A stretch of 64,000 nucleotides of DNA. Source: Syngnathus acus (lineage: Eukaryota > Chordata > Actinopteri > Syngnathiformes > Syngnathidae). The DNA lies in NCBI RefSeq assembly GCF_901709675.1, contig NC_051092.1, positions 16,373,128-16,437,127 on the forward strand, given 5' to 3'. How positions within the stretch are numbered: position 1 is the first letter of the stretch; each line of letters begins with the position of its first letter. Position numbers and translations under genes: made by a program. The notes beneath the pieces were generated by a model. The model was given only the letters and a program-made list of their open reading frames with translations, was not told the origin of the DNA and did no database searches. Positions 33,820-44,399 of the stretch are shown piece after piece.

Positions 33820-34660
33820 TGCAACTGACGTCAGCGGCGCACACGCGGCGTTGTTTACATAAAGGATGAAGGATTCGATCACGGGATTTAATGACTTGGA
33901 GTGACACAGATAGTTTGATAACATTTCTGTTTATAATTATATGGGCCTGTGGAATAATTTGAACTGCAACTGACGACGAGTCCGACGTCAGCGGCGCGGC
34001 GCACATGCGGCGTTGTTTACATAAAGGATGAAGATTTTGATCGATGGATTTAATGATTTGGAGTGACACAGATGGTTTGATAAGATTGTTGTTTATATAA
34101 TAATTATTTGATATATACTTTATATATCGTTATATGGGCCTGTGGAATAATTTGAACTGTAACTCACGACGAATCCGACGTCAGCGGCGCGGCGCACACG
34201 CGGCGATGTTTACATAAAGGATGAAGATTTTGATCGGTGGATTTAATGATTTGGAGTGACACATGGTTTGATAAGATTGTTGTTTATATAATAATTATTT
34301 GATATATACTTTATATATCGTTATATGGGCCTGTGGAATAATTTGAACTGTAACTCACGACGAATCCGACGTCAGCGGCGCGGCGCACACGCGGCGATGT
34401 TTACATAAAGGATGAAGATTTTAATCGGTGGATTTAATGATTTGGAGTGACACATGGTTTGATAATATTGTTGTTTATATAATAATTATTTGATATATAC
34501 CTTATATATCGTTACATGGGCCTGTGGAATAATTTGAATTGCAACTGACAACGAGTCCGATGTCAGCGGCGCAGCGCACACGCGGCATTGTTTACATAAA
34601 GCACGATCGATGGATTTAATGATTTGGAGTGACACAGATGGTTTGATAAAGGTGATAAAG
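33820..34660. repeat. ~191-bp tandem array with CRE-like cores
   Basis: The landmark GGAGTGACACA(G)ATGG recurs near 33898, 34062, 34253, 34444 and 34626, giving steps of about 164, 191, 191 and 182. Each unit holds a GACGTCAGCGGCGC block, TTTACATAAAG and TATATCGTTATATGGGCCTG. Confidence 0.85.
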
Positions 34661-34907
34661 GTTGTGTTATAGTTATTTGGATAACTGTTAATGTTACGTC
34701 AGGCCCGTTCTCAGCTCCTCGTTTGTGTTTATGTCACGTTAGCATACCGTATCGTTTAGCCTGTTGTTGCTGGTTCATGTCTGTTCTTGGTGCTGAATTT
34801 TGTCAAATAAATGTCCCCCAAAATGCGACTTATACTCCGGTGCGACTTATATATGTTTTTTTCACTTTATTGTGCATTTTATGGCTGATGCGACGTATAT
34901 TCCGATC

Positions 34908-34919
34908 CAAGATGGCGGC
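34908..34919 (+). promoter_or_regulatory. TISU/YY1 motif overlapping the L2 start codon, copy 2
   Basis: CAAGATGGCGGC is again one base inside the LINE boundary. Its presence at the same place in a differently flanked copy shows that the motif belongs to the element and was not contributed by the insertion site. Confidence 0.6.
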
Positions 34920-37917
34920 GCCCCAGTTGGCCGCGGCCGCTACGCGTCTCAGCAATCGACGAGGATATTCACAAAATATGTCGCCTAGGACACTACAAAC
35001 AACACAAAGTTTAGTTTATCCATCCAGTAGAGTAGTGTACGATCGCCAGCGCCTGCTGGAGGTACGGTCATCGAGTGTTTTCGGACTCGTAGCCACAACT
35101 ACCCTAGTCTGTTTGCGTAGCCTCGGAGTGCTTAGGGCGCTAGCCCCAGGAGCTCACGACGCAGCGGGCTCGCCGGGCAGCACACGCCGGAGGAGGAGTA
35201 AGCGTAGGCGGTGTGACCGGCGGCGAAAGCGCGGCTGTCGAGGTGGGCTAACGGCTAAGCTGAGAGCTAACCCCTACAAACCGCCGCTTCCATCCATCTT
35301 CCTCTCCAACGTCCGCTCACTGGATAATAAAATGGACCATCTAAAACTGGAACTCTCTTCAAAGAGGGAAGTTAGAAACTGCTGCGCTCTCATCCTGACG
35401 GAGACATGGCTGAACTCATCAATGCCGGACAACGCCGTTAGCCTGGAGGGGCTCGCTACATTCCGCGCCGACAGAAACAGCGAGCTAAGCGGTAAATCCC
35501 GAGGAGGTGGGCTGTGTGTCTACATCAACAACAACTGGTGCAAAAATGCTAGATCTGTCGCCAGCTTCTGCTCTTCGGACATCGAGCTTTTGACTGTTAA
35601 CTGCAGACCCTTCTACCTGCCCAGAGAGTTTACTGTTGTTAGCATCACGGCTGTGTACGTGCCTCCTAGCGCTAACACTAAAGAGGCCATGAGGGTTCTC
35701 TATCGGACAATCAGTGAGCTGCAATCCACGCACACAGAGGGGGTTTTCATCATTGCTGGGGACTTCAACCAGGCTAGCATGAAGACTATTCTCCCTCATT
35801 TTTACCAACACGTGGATTTTCCAACTCGGGGAGAGAACACTCTGGACTTGGTTTACACAAATATAAAGGATGCATTCAGAGCAGCCCCCCGCCCCCACCT
35901 CGGCTCTTCAGACCACCTATCTGTTATGCTAACCCCTGCATACAGGCCCCTGCTGATCAGAGCAAAACCCACAGTGAAGCAGGTGAGGGTGTGGTCTGAG
36001 GGGGCCATGGAGGCACTCCAGGACTGCTTTGAGTGCTCTGACTGGGACATGTTCAAATCAGCAGCAACATATGACAATCAGATCAACATTGATGAGTACG
36101 CCATGACTGTGTCAGCCTACATCAACAAATGCTCCGAGGACGTCAGCACCACTAAGAACATCATCACCCGAGCCAACCAACGACCCTGGATGACTGAGGA
36201 TGTACGTCATATGCTACGAGCACGGAACTCAGCCTTCAAGTCTGGCGACAAGGAGGCACTGAGGACAGCGAGAGCCAACTTGAACCGTGCCATCAGGCTA
36301 GCGAAGCGAAGCCACAGTCGGAAAATTCAGGATTTTTTCCACGACGCCAATAACACCAGGAGTATGTGGCAAGGCATACGGGCGATCACGGACTACAACT
36401 CACCCTCCCCCCCGGTGGGTGAGGTTGACGCTGACTTCCTAAATGGTCTAAATAACTTCTTTGGGCGTTTTGAGGCACTAAACAGCACTCCGGCAGTTAA
36501 AACTGTTCCCCACCAGGAAGAGGAGGTCCTCTGCCTTGACTCAGCCGACGTGTGGAAGACTCTGAGAAGAGTCAACCCACGTAAGGCCCCAGGCCCCGAC
36601 AACATACCTGGGCGGGTGTTCAAGGAATGTGCAGGCCAGCTGGCTGGTGTCATCACAGACATTTTTAACATCTCGCTGGACCAAGCCAAAGTGCCAGTGT
36701 GCTTCAAGGCTGCCTCCATCATTCCGGTGCCGAAGAAACCTCAAATCACCTCATGGAATGACTACAGACCGGTGGCACTGACTCCCATCATGATGAAGTG
36801 CTTCGAAAGGCTGCTCAAAGATCACATCGTCTCCAGACTCCCCCCAACATTCGATCCGTTCCAGTTTGCCTACCGGCAGAACCGCTCCACTGAGGATGCC
36901 ATCTCCTCCGTTCTTCACCTGAGCCTGGCTCACCTGGAGGAGAGGAACACCCACGTGCGGTTGCTGTTCCTGGACTTCAGCTCAGCGTTTAACACCATCA
37001 TTCCACAACATCTGGTGGAAAAACTGGAACACCTGGGCTTCAGCACCCCCCTTCGGAACTGGCTGCTAGACTTCCTCACCAACAGACCTCAGTCAGTCCG
37101 GGTCGGACAGAACACCTCAGATGTCATCACCCTCAGCACAGGCTCCCCTCAGGGCTGCGTCCTGAGCCCCCTGCTGTTCACCCTGATGACACACGACTGC
37201 GCCCCCAGGTTCACCACCAATCACATCGTGAAGTTTGCAGACGACACAACGGTGGTGGGCCTCATCAGGGACAACAACGACCTGGACTACAGAGAGGAGG
37301 TGGAGCAGTTGGTGGGCTGGTGCAGAGAAAATAGCCTGATCCTGAATGTGGAGAAGACGAAGGAGATCATCGTCGACTTCAGGAAGAACCAGCCTCACCA
37401 CGCTCCACTGATCATCAACAGCTCAGCTGTGAAGGTGGTCAGCAGCACTAAATTCCTGGGAGTCCACATCACAGACGACCTCACCTGGACTGTGAACACC
37501 ACAACACTGGTCAAGAGGGCACAGAAGCGCTTGTACTTCCTGCGGAGGATGAGGAGAGCCCACCTGCCCCCACCCATCATGAGGACGTTCTACCGAAGCA
37601 CCATAGAGAGCATTCTGACAAGCTGTCTCTCGGTGTGGTGTGGAGGTTGCAGCGCCTCAGATTGGAAGAACCTGAGGAGAGTGGTGAGGACAGCAGAGAG
37701 GATCATCGGGGCTCCTCTTCCCTCCATTCAGGACTTGTCATCCCAGCGCTGCGTGTCCCGAGCCCGAAATATTATCAGTGACCCATCACACCCCCACCAT
37801 GGACTGTTCTCCCTGCTGCCCTCTGGGAAGAGGTTTCGCAGCATCCGCTGCAGGTCCACCAGGTTCTGCAATAGTTTTTTCCCTGCTGTCGTCAGACTGT
37901 TGAACATTCAAACGTAG
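34912..37917 (+). CDS. L2-type LINE protein: endonuclease plus reverse transcriptase, intact (copy 2)
   Basis: The natural start is the ATG at 34912, giving 1001 residues like copy 1. An in-frame upstream ATG at 34723 lies in flanking transposon DNA and is not used here. All endonuclease motifs (LTETW, GDFNQ, GSSDH) and RT motifs (FSSAFNT, SPQGCVLSPLLF, FADD) are intact. Differences from copy 1 include Ala/Ile at residue 10, Arg/Leu at 16, Ser/Asn at 90, Cys/Tyr at 202 and a Lys/Glu change in SSAV(K/E)VV. None touches a catalytic residue. The near identity implies recent activity of the family. Confidence 0.9.
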   Translation: MAAPQLAAAATRLSNRRGYSQNMSPRTLQTTQSLVYPSSRVVYDRQRLLEVRSSSVFGLVATTTLVCLRSLGVLRALAPGAHDAAGSPGSTRRRRSKRRRCDRRRKRGCRGGLTAKLRANPYKPPLPSIFLSNVRSLDNKMDHLKLELSSKREVRNCCALILTETWLNSSMPDNAVSLEGLATFRADRNSELSGKSRGGGLCVYINNNWCKNARSVASFCSSDIELLTVNCRPFYLPREFTVVSITAVYVPPSANTKEAMRVLYRTISELQSTHTEGVFIIAGDFNQASMKTILPHFYQHVDFPTRGENTLDLVYTNIKDAFRAAPRPHLGSSDHLSVMLTPAYRPLLIRAKPTVKQVRVWSEGAMEALQDCFECSDWDMFKSAATYDNQINIDEYAMTVSAYINKCSEDVSTTKNIITRANQRPWMTEDVRHMLRARNSAFKSGDKEALRTARANLNRAIRLAKRSHSRKIQDFFHDANNTRSMWQGIRAITDYNSPSPPVGEVDADFLNGLNNFFGRFEALNSTPAVKTVPHQEEEVLCLDSADVWKTLRRVNPRKAPGPDNIPGRVFKECAGQLAGVITDIFNISLDQAKVPVCFKAASIIPVPKKPQITSWNDYRPVALTPIMMKCFERLLKDHIVSRLPPTFDPFQFAYRQNRSTEDAISSVLHLSLAHLEERNTHVRLLFLDFSSAFNTIIPQHLVEKLEHLGFSTPLRNWLLDFLTNRPQSVRVGQNTSDVITLSTGSPQGCVLSPLLFTLMTHDCAPRFTTNHIVKFADDTTVVGLIRDNNDLDYREEVEQLVGWCRENSLILNVEKTKEIIVDFRKNQPHHAPLIINSSAVKVVSSTKFLGVHITDDLTWTVNTTTLVKRAQKRLYFLRRMRRAHLPPPIMRTFYRSTIESILTSCLSVWCGGCSASDWKNLRRVVRTAERIIGAPLPSIQDLSSQRCVSRARNIISDPSHPHHGLFSLLPSGKRFRSIRCRSTRFCNSFFPAVVRLLNIQT

Positions 37918-38164
37918 CATTCCTCTGCACACTTGTAAATACTGCTTTTGTCTCCTGCACTGTTCACATACTTTATCACTGCTGCACTTTGTACTTTATA
38001 ATTATCTTATTTCATATTTTTATATAGAATGTCACTTTTTTTAACCAGCCGAAATACCTCTACATTGCTGAAAGCCGTATGCAACGAAATTTCGTTTTGT
38101 ACCCACCTAGTGTTGACAAAATGACAATAAAGTTCTGTCTAAGTCTAAGTCTCTAACTTTTACA

Positions 38165-38475
38165 GCTCAGTGGCCTAGTGGTAGAGTGTCCGCCCTGAGA
38201 CTGGAAGGTTGTGGGTTCAAACCCCGGCCGGGTCATACCAAAGACTATAAAAATGGGACCCATTGCCTCCCTGCTTGGCACTCAGCATTAAGGGTTGGAA
38301 TTGGGGGGTTAGATCACCAACTGATTCCCGAGCGCGGCACCGCTGCTGCTCACTGCTCCCCTCTCCCCCAGGGGATGGATTAAAATCACACGGGGATGGG
38401 TTAAATGCAGAGGATAAATTTCACCACACCCATGTGTGTGTGTGACGATCATTGGGACTTTAACTTTAACTTTTT
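38165..38475 (+). mobile_element. SINE-A, full length
   Basis: The head GCTCAGTGGCCTAGTGGTAG is A-box-like, GGTTCAAACC is B-box-like, and the tail is CTTTAACTTTAAC. It lies about 10 bp after the L2 tail inside copy D. Confidence 0.88.
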
Positions 38476-38692
38476 TAACTTTTAGTCAGAAAATACGGTT
38501 ATCATGGAGAAACAAGTGGAGAGCTCAGACTAACAATAACAACAGAGTTAAACGGCCACGAAACATTATGGGCCGTAGCAACAGCTTTTGATCATACAAA
38601 CCCTGTGTTGATTTTCTGTGCTTAGTTTTGATAGGAAACTCTGAAATATTCTCATTTAGGATTTCATTCACAGGCGAAGGATTCACACTTAC

Positions 38693-38889
38693 CAATAGAG
38701 ACTTCTTTGATGAGTTCTGCAGCGGAATGTGCACCTTGTACTAGGGCTCTTGTCCATGAAGACAGATCCCAATGGGTCTCCACACGAAAACTGTGTGATT
38801 CGATTCCTTGTCCTGTGCCGGTCCGAGTAGCAAACACCAGGTCAGAACTCTGTGCAGGAGAGCCACGGACACTCCCAGAATGCACCAGT
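38693..38889 (-). CDS. sntb2: beta-2-syntrophin-like exon: second half of PH2
   Basis: An internal exon of 197 bp (1 nt + 65 codons + 1 nt). The acceptor is CTATCTAG ending 38890 and the donor is TTG|GTAAGT from 38692. It encodes LVHSGSVRGSPAQSSDLVFA, TRTGTGQGIESHSFRVETH and WTRALVQGAHSAAELIKEVS, the characteristic C-terminal half of syntrophin PH2 with its final alpha-helix. Gly-Gln replaces the Arg-Gln usual in TRTGxRQG, and Ser-His-Ser replaces xHLF. Both are mild changes in an otherwise well conserved exon. It joins 40976-41118 (phase 2) upstream and 20525-20715 downstream without frame loss. Confidence 0.93.
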
Positions 38890-39845
38890 CTAGATAGAAA
38901 TATGCAAATAGATCTGTCATTTCTTTTTAGACTTTTTAGAAATGTGATTTTCCTGACAGATATTGCTATTTTAATTGAATTTGTGATTTTCTCCAAATCA
39001 AGCTTCAGTGCAAGATTCACTATGTAGGAGCAGCTATAAAGATACCTCACTCCTTTTTTTTCTTGGTAAACAGCACGATGCCACTGAAAACAGTGTTTGA
39101 CAAAAAAAAAGACTTCAGATTTACTACTTGACAACTTGAACATCTTAAAATAAAAAAAAAACCACAATCATAACTGAATGAAATCTCTTGGAGGATTGCT
39201 TTAAAATGGTAGAAATGTGAGCAAATTTGAATGAAAATTCAAAACGGCGGACCTCCTGTTAGGTTTGTCATATGGCTTCAAGAGACTTTTTTGGTAGGTC
39301 TTGGACTGTTACATACATATGCCTCAAACTTTTTGTGTTTTTTGATGAAACATACAACCATGGCTTTTTCATTGAACATTTTTATGGGGCACGAATGAAG
39401 AATTTCTTTGCAAACACAAGATGAACTAACAAAATATTGTTGATTTCGCCAGGCTTGATAACTATGCAAACCCTCCAAATTAAGATTTTTTTTACTTGTG
39501 CTTTGTCACGGCAACATCATTTTTGCAAAAGCTCAAAAATGTCATTCTTTAACTCCAAAAAAGGTAGTTTCCGAGCAAATACGAAGTAGGTGAGTTTAAC
39601 CTGTTAGGAGAAAAATATCAAAGAATAAAACATTTATTTCCTGTATGCAGTTGGTGGTGCTACCACTAAATTGAAAAATTTCTTTGTGGATTATTTCGGG
39701 CCTAGACTCAATTATTTAGACACTGCAAAAGTTTGACAAAATAGGATCATGTGATTAATGTTACAACATCTTTTAGTCAAAGTTACGCTGATTTTTAAAG
39801 GATATTCAACATGGCCAACTTTCTGTTGTAGGTCTTTGGCTGTTA
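38890..39845. other. sntb2 intron sequence, no feature recognised
   Basis: AT-rich intron DNA between the 40976-41118 and 38693-38889 exons. No repeats or open frames are supported before the SINE at 39846. Confidence 0.5.
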
Positions 39846-40194
39846 CATTCATCCATGTGCCAAACTGCTAATCCTGACAAGGGTCGTCGGGCGTGCTGGA
39901 CCTATTCCAGCTGTGTTTGAGCAGTGGGCGGGGTACACCCTGAACTGGTTGCCAGTCAAACGCAGGGCACACAGAGGCAAACAATCATTCATACTCAAAC
40001 TCACACCTATGGATAATTTGGGGGGTCAATTGGTCTACCACGCCTCTCATTGGAATGTGGCGGGAAAACCGGAATTCCCAGAGGAAACCGACACAGGCAT
40101 AGGGAGACCATGCAAACTGCACATAAGAATCAAACTTTGCACCTTTGAACTGTGAGACAAATGTGCTAACCAGTGCACCACTGGGCTGTTAGAT
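39846..40194 (-). mobile_element. SINE-B copy, diverged
   Basis: GTTACATTCATCCATG is the tail side. The conserved GGTTGCCAGTCAAACGCAGG and the head complement AACCAGTGCACCACTGGGCT follow. It is older than the other copies, with many substitutions. Confidence 0.8.
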
Positions 40195-40277
40195 ATACCA
40201 ACGGGGCCAATGTTTTGGCCCCATTGCTCCAAAGTTTTCTTCTTTTGCTCTTCCCTTGTCCAAATAAAGTTAGTTTT

Positions 40278-40397
40278 CATCCATCCATTATCTGCAATGC
40301 TTGTCCCCACGGGGCTTGCAGACATGCTGGAGCCTTTCCCAACAGTCATCGGGCAGTAGGCGGGAGACACCCTGAACTGGTTGCCAGCCAATCGCAG
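40278..40397 (-). mobile_element. SINE-B tail fragment
   Basis: CATCCATCCATTATCTGC through TTGCCAGCCAATCGCAG; the head is missing. The stretch 40398-40975 holds nothing recognised. Confidence 0.75.
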
Positions 40398-40975
40398 AAG
40401 TTAATTTGTATTTAGTAAATTGTATTTTGCATGTCTGTATGTCGTTATCTCTCAACCTTGAGAGCAGAACAGAGAGCGTCCCTCCTTCTCGGCTCCTTGA
40501 ACTGAAAATATCAGATGATACAGTGTAGCAACAGAGCTAAATCAATACACACATTAAAGTACAAATGATAGACGGTTATATTGTTCAGAAGGTGTTTTTT
40601 ACAATATATATTGCAATATTGCACAACACACTATGACAAAATAGTTTTTTTTTCACTGGTGGGTGGATGACACTATTGTCAAAGCTCATTAATTTTAATT
40701 ACTATTACAAATATTGTGTGGAAAATGGACCGAGTGACAGCGCATGCAGCCTTTGAGTATGCAAGCCACCTGATGGACCCTGCTCTATCTCAACCCCACT
40801 GGTCGAGGTACAACTTTCTTGCTGATTGTAGATGTGGAGATTTTCTTTTTAAAATGGATTTTGCAATGCAAACTTAGTGTGGGTCTCCTTATCTATACCC
40901 TTACTTTTTTATGGGATGTTGTGAATAATGAAGGAGTCGGTAGACGCATCAAAATATTGTTCCAAATAGTCCTAC

Positions 40976-41118
40976 CTTGTTGCCAGCAGTGGGTGTGTGA
41001 GCAGAGGCATTGCCCAGGATTCTCTACCCCATGGTACAGACTCAAAAAGCAGAATGTCCTTTTCTGTAAGTGCCATGACGACCGGTCTATACTGCTGTCG
41101 TCCACCTTCAAGCTGAAC
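40976..41118 (-). CDS. sntb2: beta-2-syntrophin-like exon: first half of PH2
   Basis: A 143-bp internal exon (47 codons + 2 nt). The acceptor is CAATGCTCCTTAG ending 41119 and the donor is ACAAG|GTAGGA from 40975. It encodes VQLEGGRQQYRPVVMALTEK, then DILLFESVPWGRESWAMP and HPLLAT, matching the start of syntrophin PH2, where the family has GGRQQWRPV and VTEKDLLLYD. It is easy to miss because a longer frame covers it on the same strand in another phase. Phase 0 at the 5' end fits the preceding exon, which ends LAEQ. The final AG plus the A of the next exon gives Arg before LVHSG. Confidence 0.93.
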
Positions 41119-41308
41119 CTAAGGAGCATTGAACAAGATCAGCAGGATTTGGGAGATTTAATATTGCTTTACAATAGCCTGTTCTAAAACCAAAACATTT
41201 CCAGTGTCACGTATTGTCGAAAGAGAAAGTGGCCAGCAGAGCAGCTAGGTGTGGGCCGCGTGCCACGGAAATAATATAAAGTGTCATCACATGCCAACTT
41301 CGATTTCA

Positions 41309-41585
41309 GCTCAGTGACCTAGTGGTAGAGTGTCCGCCCTGAGACTGGAAGGTTGTAGGTTCAAACCCTGGCCGGGTCATACCAAAGACTATAAAAATGG
41401 GACCATTGCCTCCCTGCTTGGCACTCAGCATTAAGGGTTGGAATTGGGGGGTTAGATCACCAAATGATTCCCGGGCGCGGCACCGCTGCTGCTCACTGCT
41501 CCCTTCGGGGATGGGTTAAATGCAGAGACAAATTTCACCACACCCAGATGTGTGTGTGACAATCATTGGGTCTTTACCTTTTACG
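41309..41585 (+). mobile_element. SINE-A copy
   Basis: The head GCTCAGTGACCTAGTGGTAG and B-box-like GGTTCAAACC are present, with a short deletion in the body near 41503. It lies in the intron upstream of exon 40976-41118. Confidence 0.85.
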
Positions 41586-42104
41586 TTTGTGCACTATACA
41601 GAAGAGGGGTTGTCGTGGTTACCAGGTAGCGAAGAGTATACAGGCAGGTAAAGAAGAAGCACAATATACTATATATGGTTTATTATAGGTTCATTCAATT
41701 TATGGGCACAAGTTTGTTGCTTGTTGAGTGCAATTGGTTCAATATTCTATGTGGCAGTGTGTGTTCGTTGTATTGGCTCTTGTTTGGAAAATTGATTAAA
41801 AACAAATGTGTAAATGTATGATTTTTTTATAATTGGAAAATGTAATATGAACTTTACTCGGATTTTGATACGAAGCATTTTCTATGTTTTTAGTTTTGCA
41901 GTGCTCGTGAAACAGCCGAAATAAAGATTTACATCAGTAGACAGCAACACCGTTTATATAGATTCCAAGGGCTGCTACAAGGGTAAATACCGGGAGCATA
42001 AAGATTTTCGTGGTAAAAAGGCTTTTTGGGTTGATTTATTGTGTGTGATGTTCTATTATCATCCATGTACAATATACAGTGTATACAGTGCTGTGAGAAA
42101 GTAT
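41586..42104. other. Intron DNA, no feature recognised
   Basis: AT-rich, with no coding or repeat signal that I can support. Confidence 0.4.
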
Positions 42105-42106
42105 TT

Positions 42107-42195
<89 letters not shown>
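42105..42195. repeat. (GA)n microsatellite
   Basis: About 45 GA units with one GC interruption near 42129. The Arg-Glu or Leu-Ser frames running through it are repeat artefacts. Confidence 0.95.
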
Positions 42196-42196
<1 letters not shown>

Positions 42197-42198
<2 letters not shown>

Positions 42199-42535
42199 GC
42201 GGCTCGGTGACGCACTGGTTAGCATGTCCGCCTCAAAGTTCGGAGGGTGCAGGTTCAATCCCACCTCCGGCCCTCCATGTGTGGAGTGTGGAGTTTGCAT
42301 TTTCTCCCCGTGCCTGTGTGGGTTTCCTCCGGGAACTCCGGTTTCCTCCCAAAAACATCCAAATTGCCCGTGGGTGTGCGAGTGTGGATGGTTGTTCATC
42401 TCTGTGTGCCTTGCAATTGGCTGGGAACCAGATCAGGGTATCCCCCACCTACTGCCCGATGATTGCTGGGATAGGCTCCAGCACGGCTGCGACCCCAGTG
42501 GGGACAAGCGGTGCAGAAGATGGATGGATGGATAC
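42197..42535 (+). mobile_element. SINE-B, full length
   Basis: The head GGGCGGCTCGGTGACGCACT and GGTTCAATCC are followed by the body and the tail AGATGGATGGATGGATA. It is inserted directly beside the (GA)n tract. Confidence 0.9.
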
Positions 42536-44300
42536 ACACCGATTTATTCATCCCCAGGGGTAAATACAGAAATACATACATAGATAAATAAACAGATAGA
42601 CAATACTAACATTGATAACAGGAGATAGCTTAATATGAATAAATAAGGAAATAGGAAATAGATTAATAATGAATAGATCAAATAAATAAAAATAAACAGT
42701 GTCACGACCGTGAGCGCGCCCCAAGCCCGTGACGAGTTATAAAGTCTCACGGCATAGGGAAGGAAGGAACCCTGAAGTCTCTCCGTGGAGCAAGACTATG
42801 TCAACAGCCTTATCACTGAATCTGCTCATCTGCCCACTGACGGTGCTCTACAGTGGGTGTCCGGGGTTGTCTTTGATGGCAGCAGCCTGGCCAACACCGG
42901 CTACTCTGCCACAGACGCCAGATCAGGTAGTTCCCTGCCCACAACAGAACACGCCTTCCTCACTAGTTTGTCCAGGTGGGGGGCATCCCTCTTCTTGACG
43001 CCATTCCCCCCAGCACACCACCGCAAGGAAGAGGGCGCTCGCCACAACAGAACGAAAAAACATAGTCAGCATTGTCCTATTTTGCATAAAGCGTTCACAT
43101 GCGCAGACCAGTTGAGTTTGTCATCCAACAGCATTCCAAGATATTTATAGGTCTGTGCTATCTCCACATAGTCTCCATTGATAGTCACCTGCTCAGGACA
43201 AGGCCTGGGCCTCCTGAAGTCCACCATCATTTCCCTGGACTTGGCGGTGTTTAGGTGCAGGTGGTTGGAGCTACAAGAATCAGCAAAGCGCCGAACCAGG
43301 CCCCTGTACTCCTCCTCCCGTCCATCTCTAATACAGCCAACAATAGCAGTGTCATCTGCAAACTTCTGCACATGACAGAACTCAGAACTGTCCTGGAAGT
43401 CAAAGGTGTGCAGGATGAACAGGAAAGGAGTGAGCAACATTCCCTGCGGTCCTCCCACGCTGCTCATCACCTTGCCTGACTTACAGCCTCCCATGCGCAC
43501 ATACTGAGGTCTGCCAGTCAGGTATTCCATGATCCGTGCCCTCTGGTGTGACCTCATGCCCATCACCAACATCTTGTCACTCAGGACCACAGGGTGAATG
43601 GTGTTAAAGGCACTGGAGAAATTCAGGAAAGTAATCCTCACAGCCCCTTTTCCCTTGTCCAGGTGAAAGAGAGAGTGATGCAGCATATAGGCAACAGCAT
43701 CCTCCACCACCACCTTCTCCCGATAAGCATATGTAGAGGATTGTGAGCATGGCGAACCTGAGGTGGTGAAGCAACAAACGCTCCAGAGTCTTCATCATGT
43801 GAGAAGTCGGCGCAACTGGTATAAAGTCATTTAGCTCCGCAGGTCGCGGTTTCTTGGGGACAGGGACGATGCATGACATCTTCCACAGCTGAGGCACCAA
43901 ACCTTTCTCCAGACTGATGTTAAAGACACGCTGGAGAGGGTCACTCAGCTTCAGAGCACAGGAGACGCAAACGAGGAGAGACACCGTCTAGACCAGCCCC
44001 TTACGGGGGCAGTCTCCTCAGCTGGCCACTCACTTGAGCTGCCATCACCCTGGGCGAAAGGGCAGACCGGGGAGCAGAAGGGGCCGGAGGAGGCGAGGGT
44101 GAAGACAGGCAGGTGTTGTTAAATCTGTTAAAAAAGACATTTAGCTGATTCGCCCTCTCCACACTGCCACTAACGGTGGCACTCTGCCTTGGACCGCAGC
44201 CGGTGATCAACCTTATCCCGTCCCATACCTCCATGCTTTTAGTGTAAAATTTGGTAGTGTAATATTTTACGTGTAAGATATAAAAAAAAAACAAGCGGGT
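42536..44300 (-). mobile_element. Rex1-like LINE, 3' part (RT and 3' UTR), broken
   Basis: The minus strand shows MEVWDGIRLITGCGPRQSA and RANQLNVFFNRF, then KMSCIVPVPKKPRPAELNDF, VRITFLNFSSAFNTIHP, YLTGRPQYVRMG and the catalytic FADDTAIVGCIRDGREEEY, and SCSSNHLHLNTAKSREMMVD. The style is that of Rex1-type reverse transcriptases. Leu-Asn replaces Leu-Asp in the FLDFSSAF motif, and GGPQGMLLTP replaces GAPQGTVLSP, so both active-site neighbourhoods are damaged. Frames break near 43700 and 43990. The 3' UTR runs to about 42536. Confidence 0.8.
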
Positions 44301-44399
44301 GGGACCAGTACTCCCCTCTCTCCTTGAACATGTAAACTGCTCTGAAGTATGATAACTATTGTTTTTTTTTCTTTTCTTTCTTCTAACCTTTTAGCTTTA

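Larger units (their letters stand above)
34907..38155 (+). mobile_element. L2-clade LINE, copy 2, apparently full length
   Basis: It begins CCAAGATGGCGG exactly as copy 1 and ends AATAAAGTTCTG plus (TCTAAG)n. It is inserted into the terminal region of copy D. Nearly all bases match copy 1 over 3.2 kb. Confidence 0.87.
33089..38500. mobile_element. TA-target tandem-array transposon, copy D, split by an L2 and a SINE
   Basis: It starts CCGTATTTTTCGGAGAATAA after TA at 33087-33088 and ends TTAGTCAGAAAATACGG near 38500. It contains three TTATTATTATAA-type short repeats (33469-33630), a Tigger-like fragment (33738-33812), the 191-bp array, and near its right end the L2 copy 2 plus SINE. The orientation is opposite to copies A and B. 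Confidence 0.75.

Noticed and set aside
33820-34660. Regularly spaced repeats suggesting a CRISPR array
   Set aside because: The units are ~191 bp, contiguous and homologous throughout, with no unique spacers, and the DNA is eukaryotic.
34723-34911. 63 extra in-frame codons upstream of the second L2 ORF
   Set aside because: They fall in flanking transposon copy D. Homology to copy 1 starts at 34907, and the ATG at 34912 matches the copy 1 start.
38165-38250. tRNA-like head with A- and B-box motifs
   Set aside because: It is part of a repeated SINE with a (CTTTAA)n tail and cannot form a complete tRNA. No stand-alone tRNA gene was seen.
40893-41129. 78-codon minus-strand frame covering the PH2 exon in the wrong phase
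   Set aside because: The syntrophin reading is in a different frame with proper splice sites. The longer frame has no family match.
42039-42583. Long plus-strand frames with Arg-Glu runs
   Set aside because: They are read through the (GA)n microsatellite and into a SINE, with no protein-family signal.
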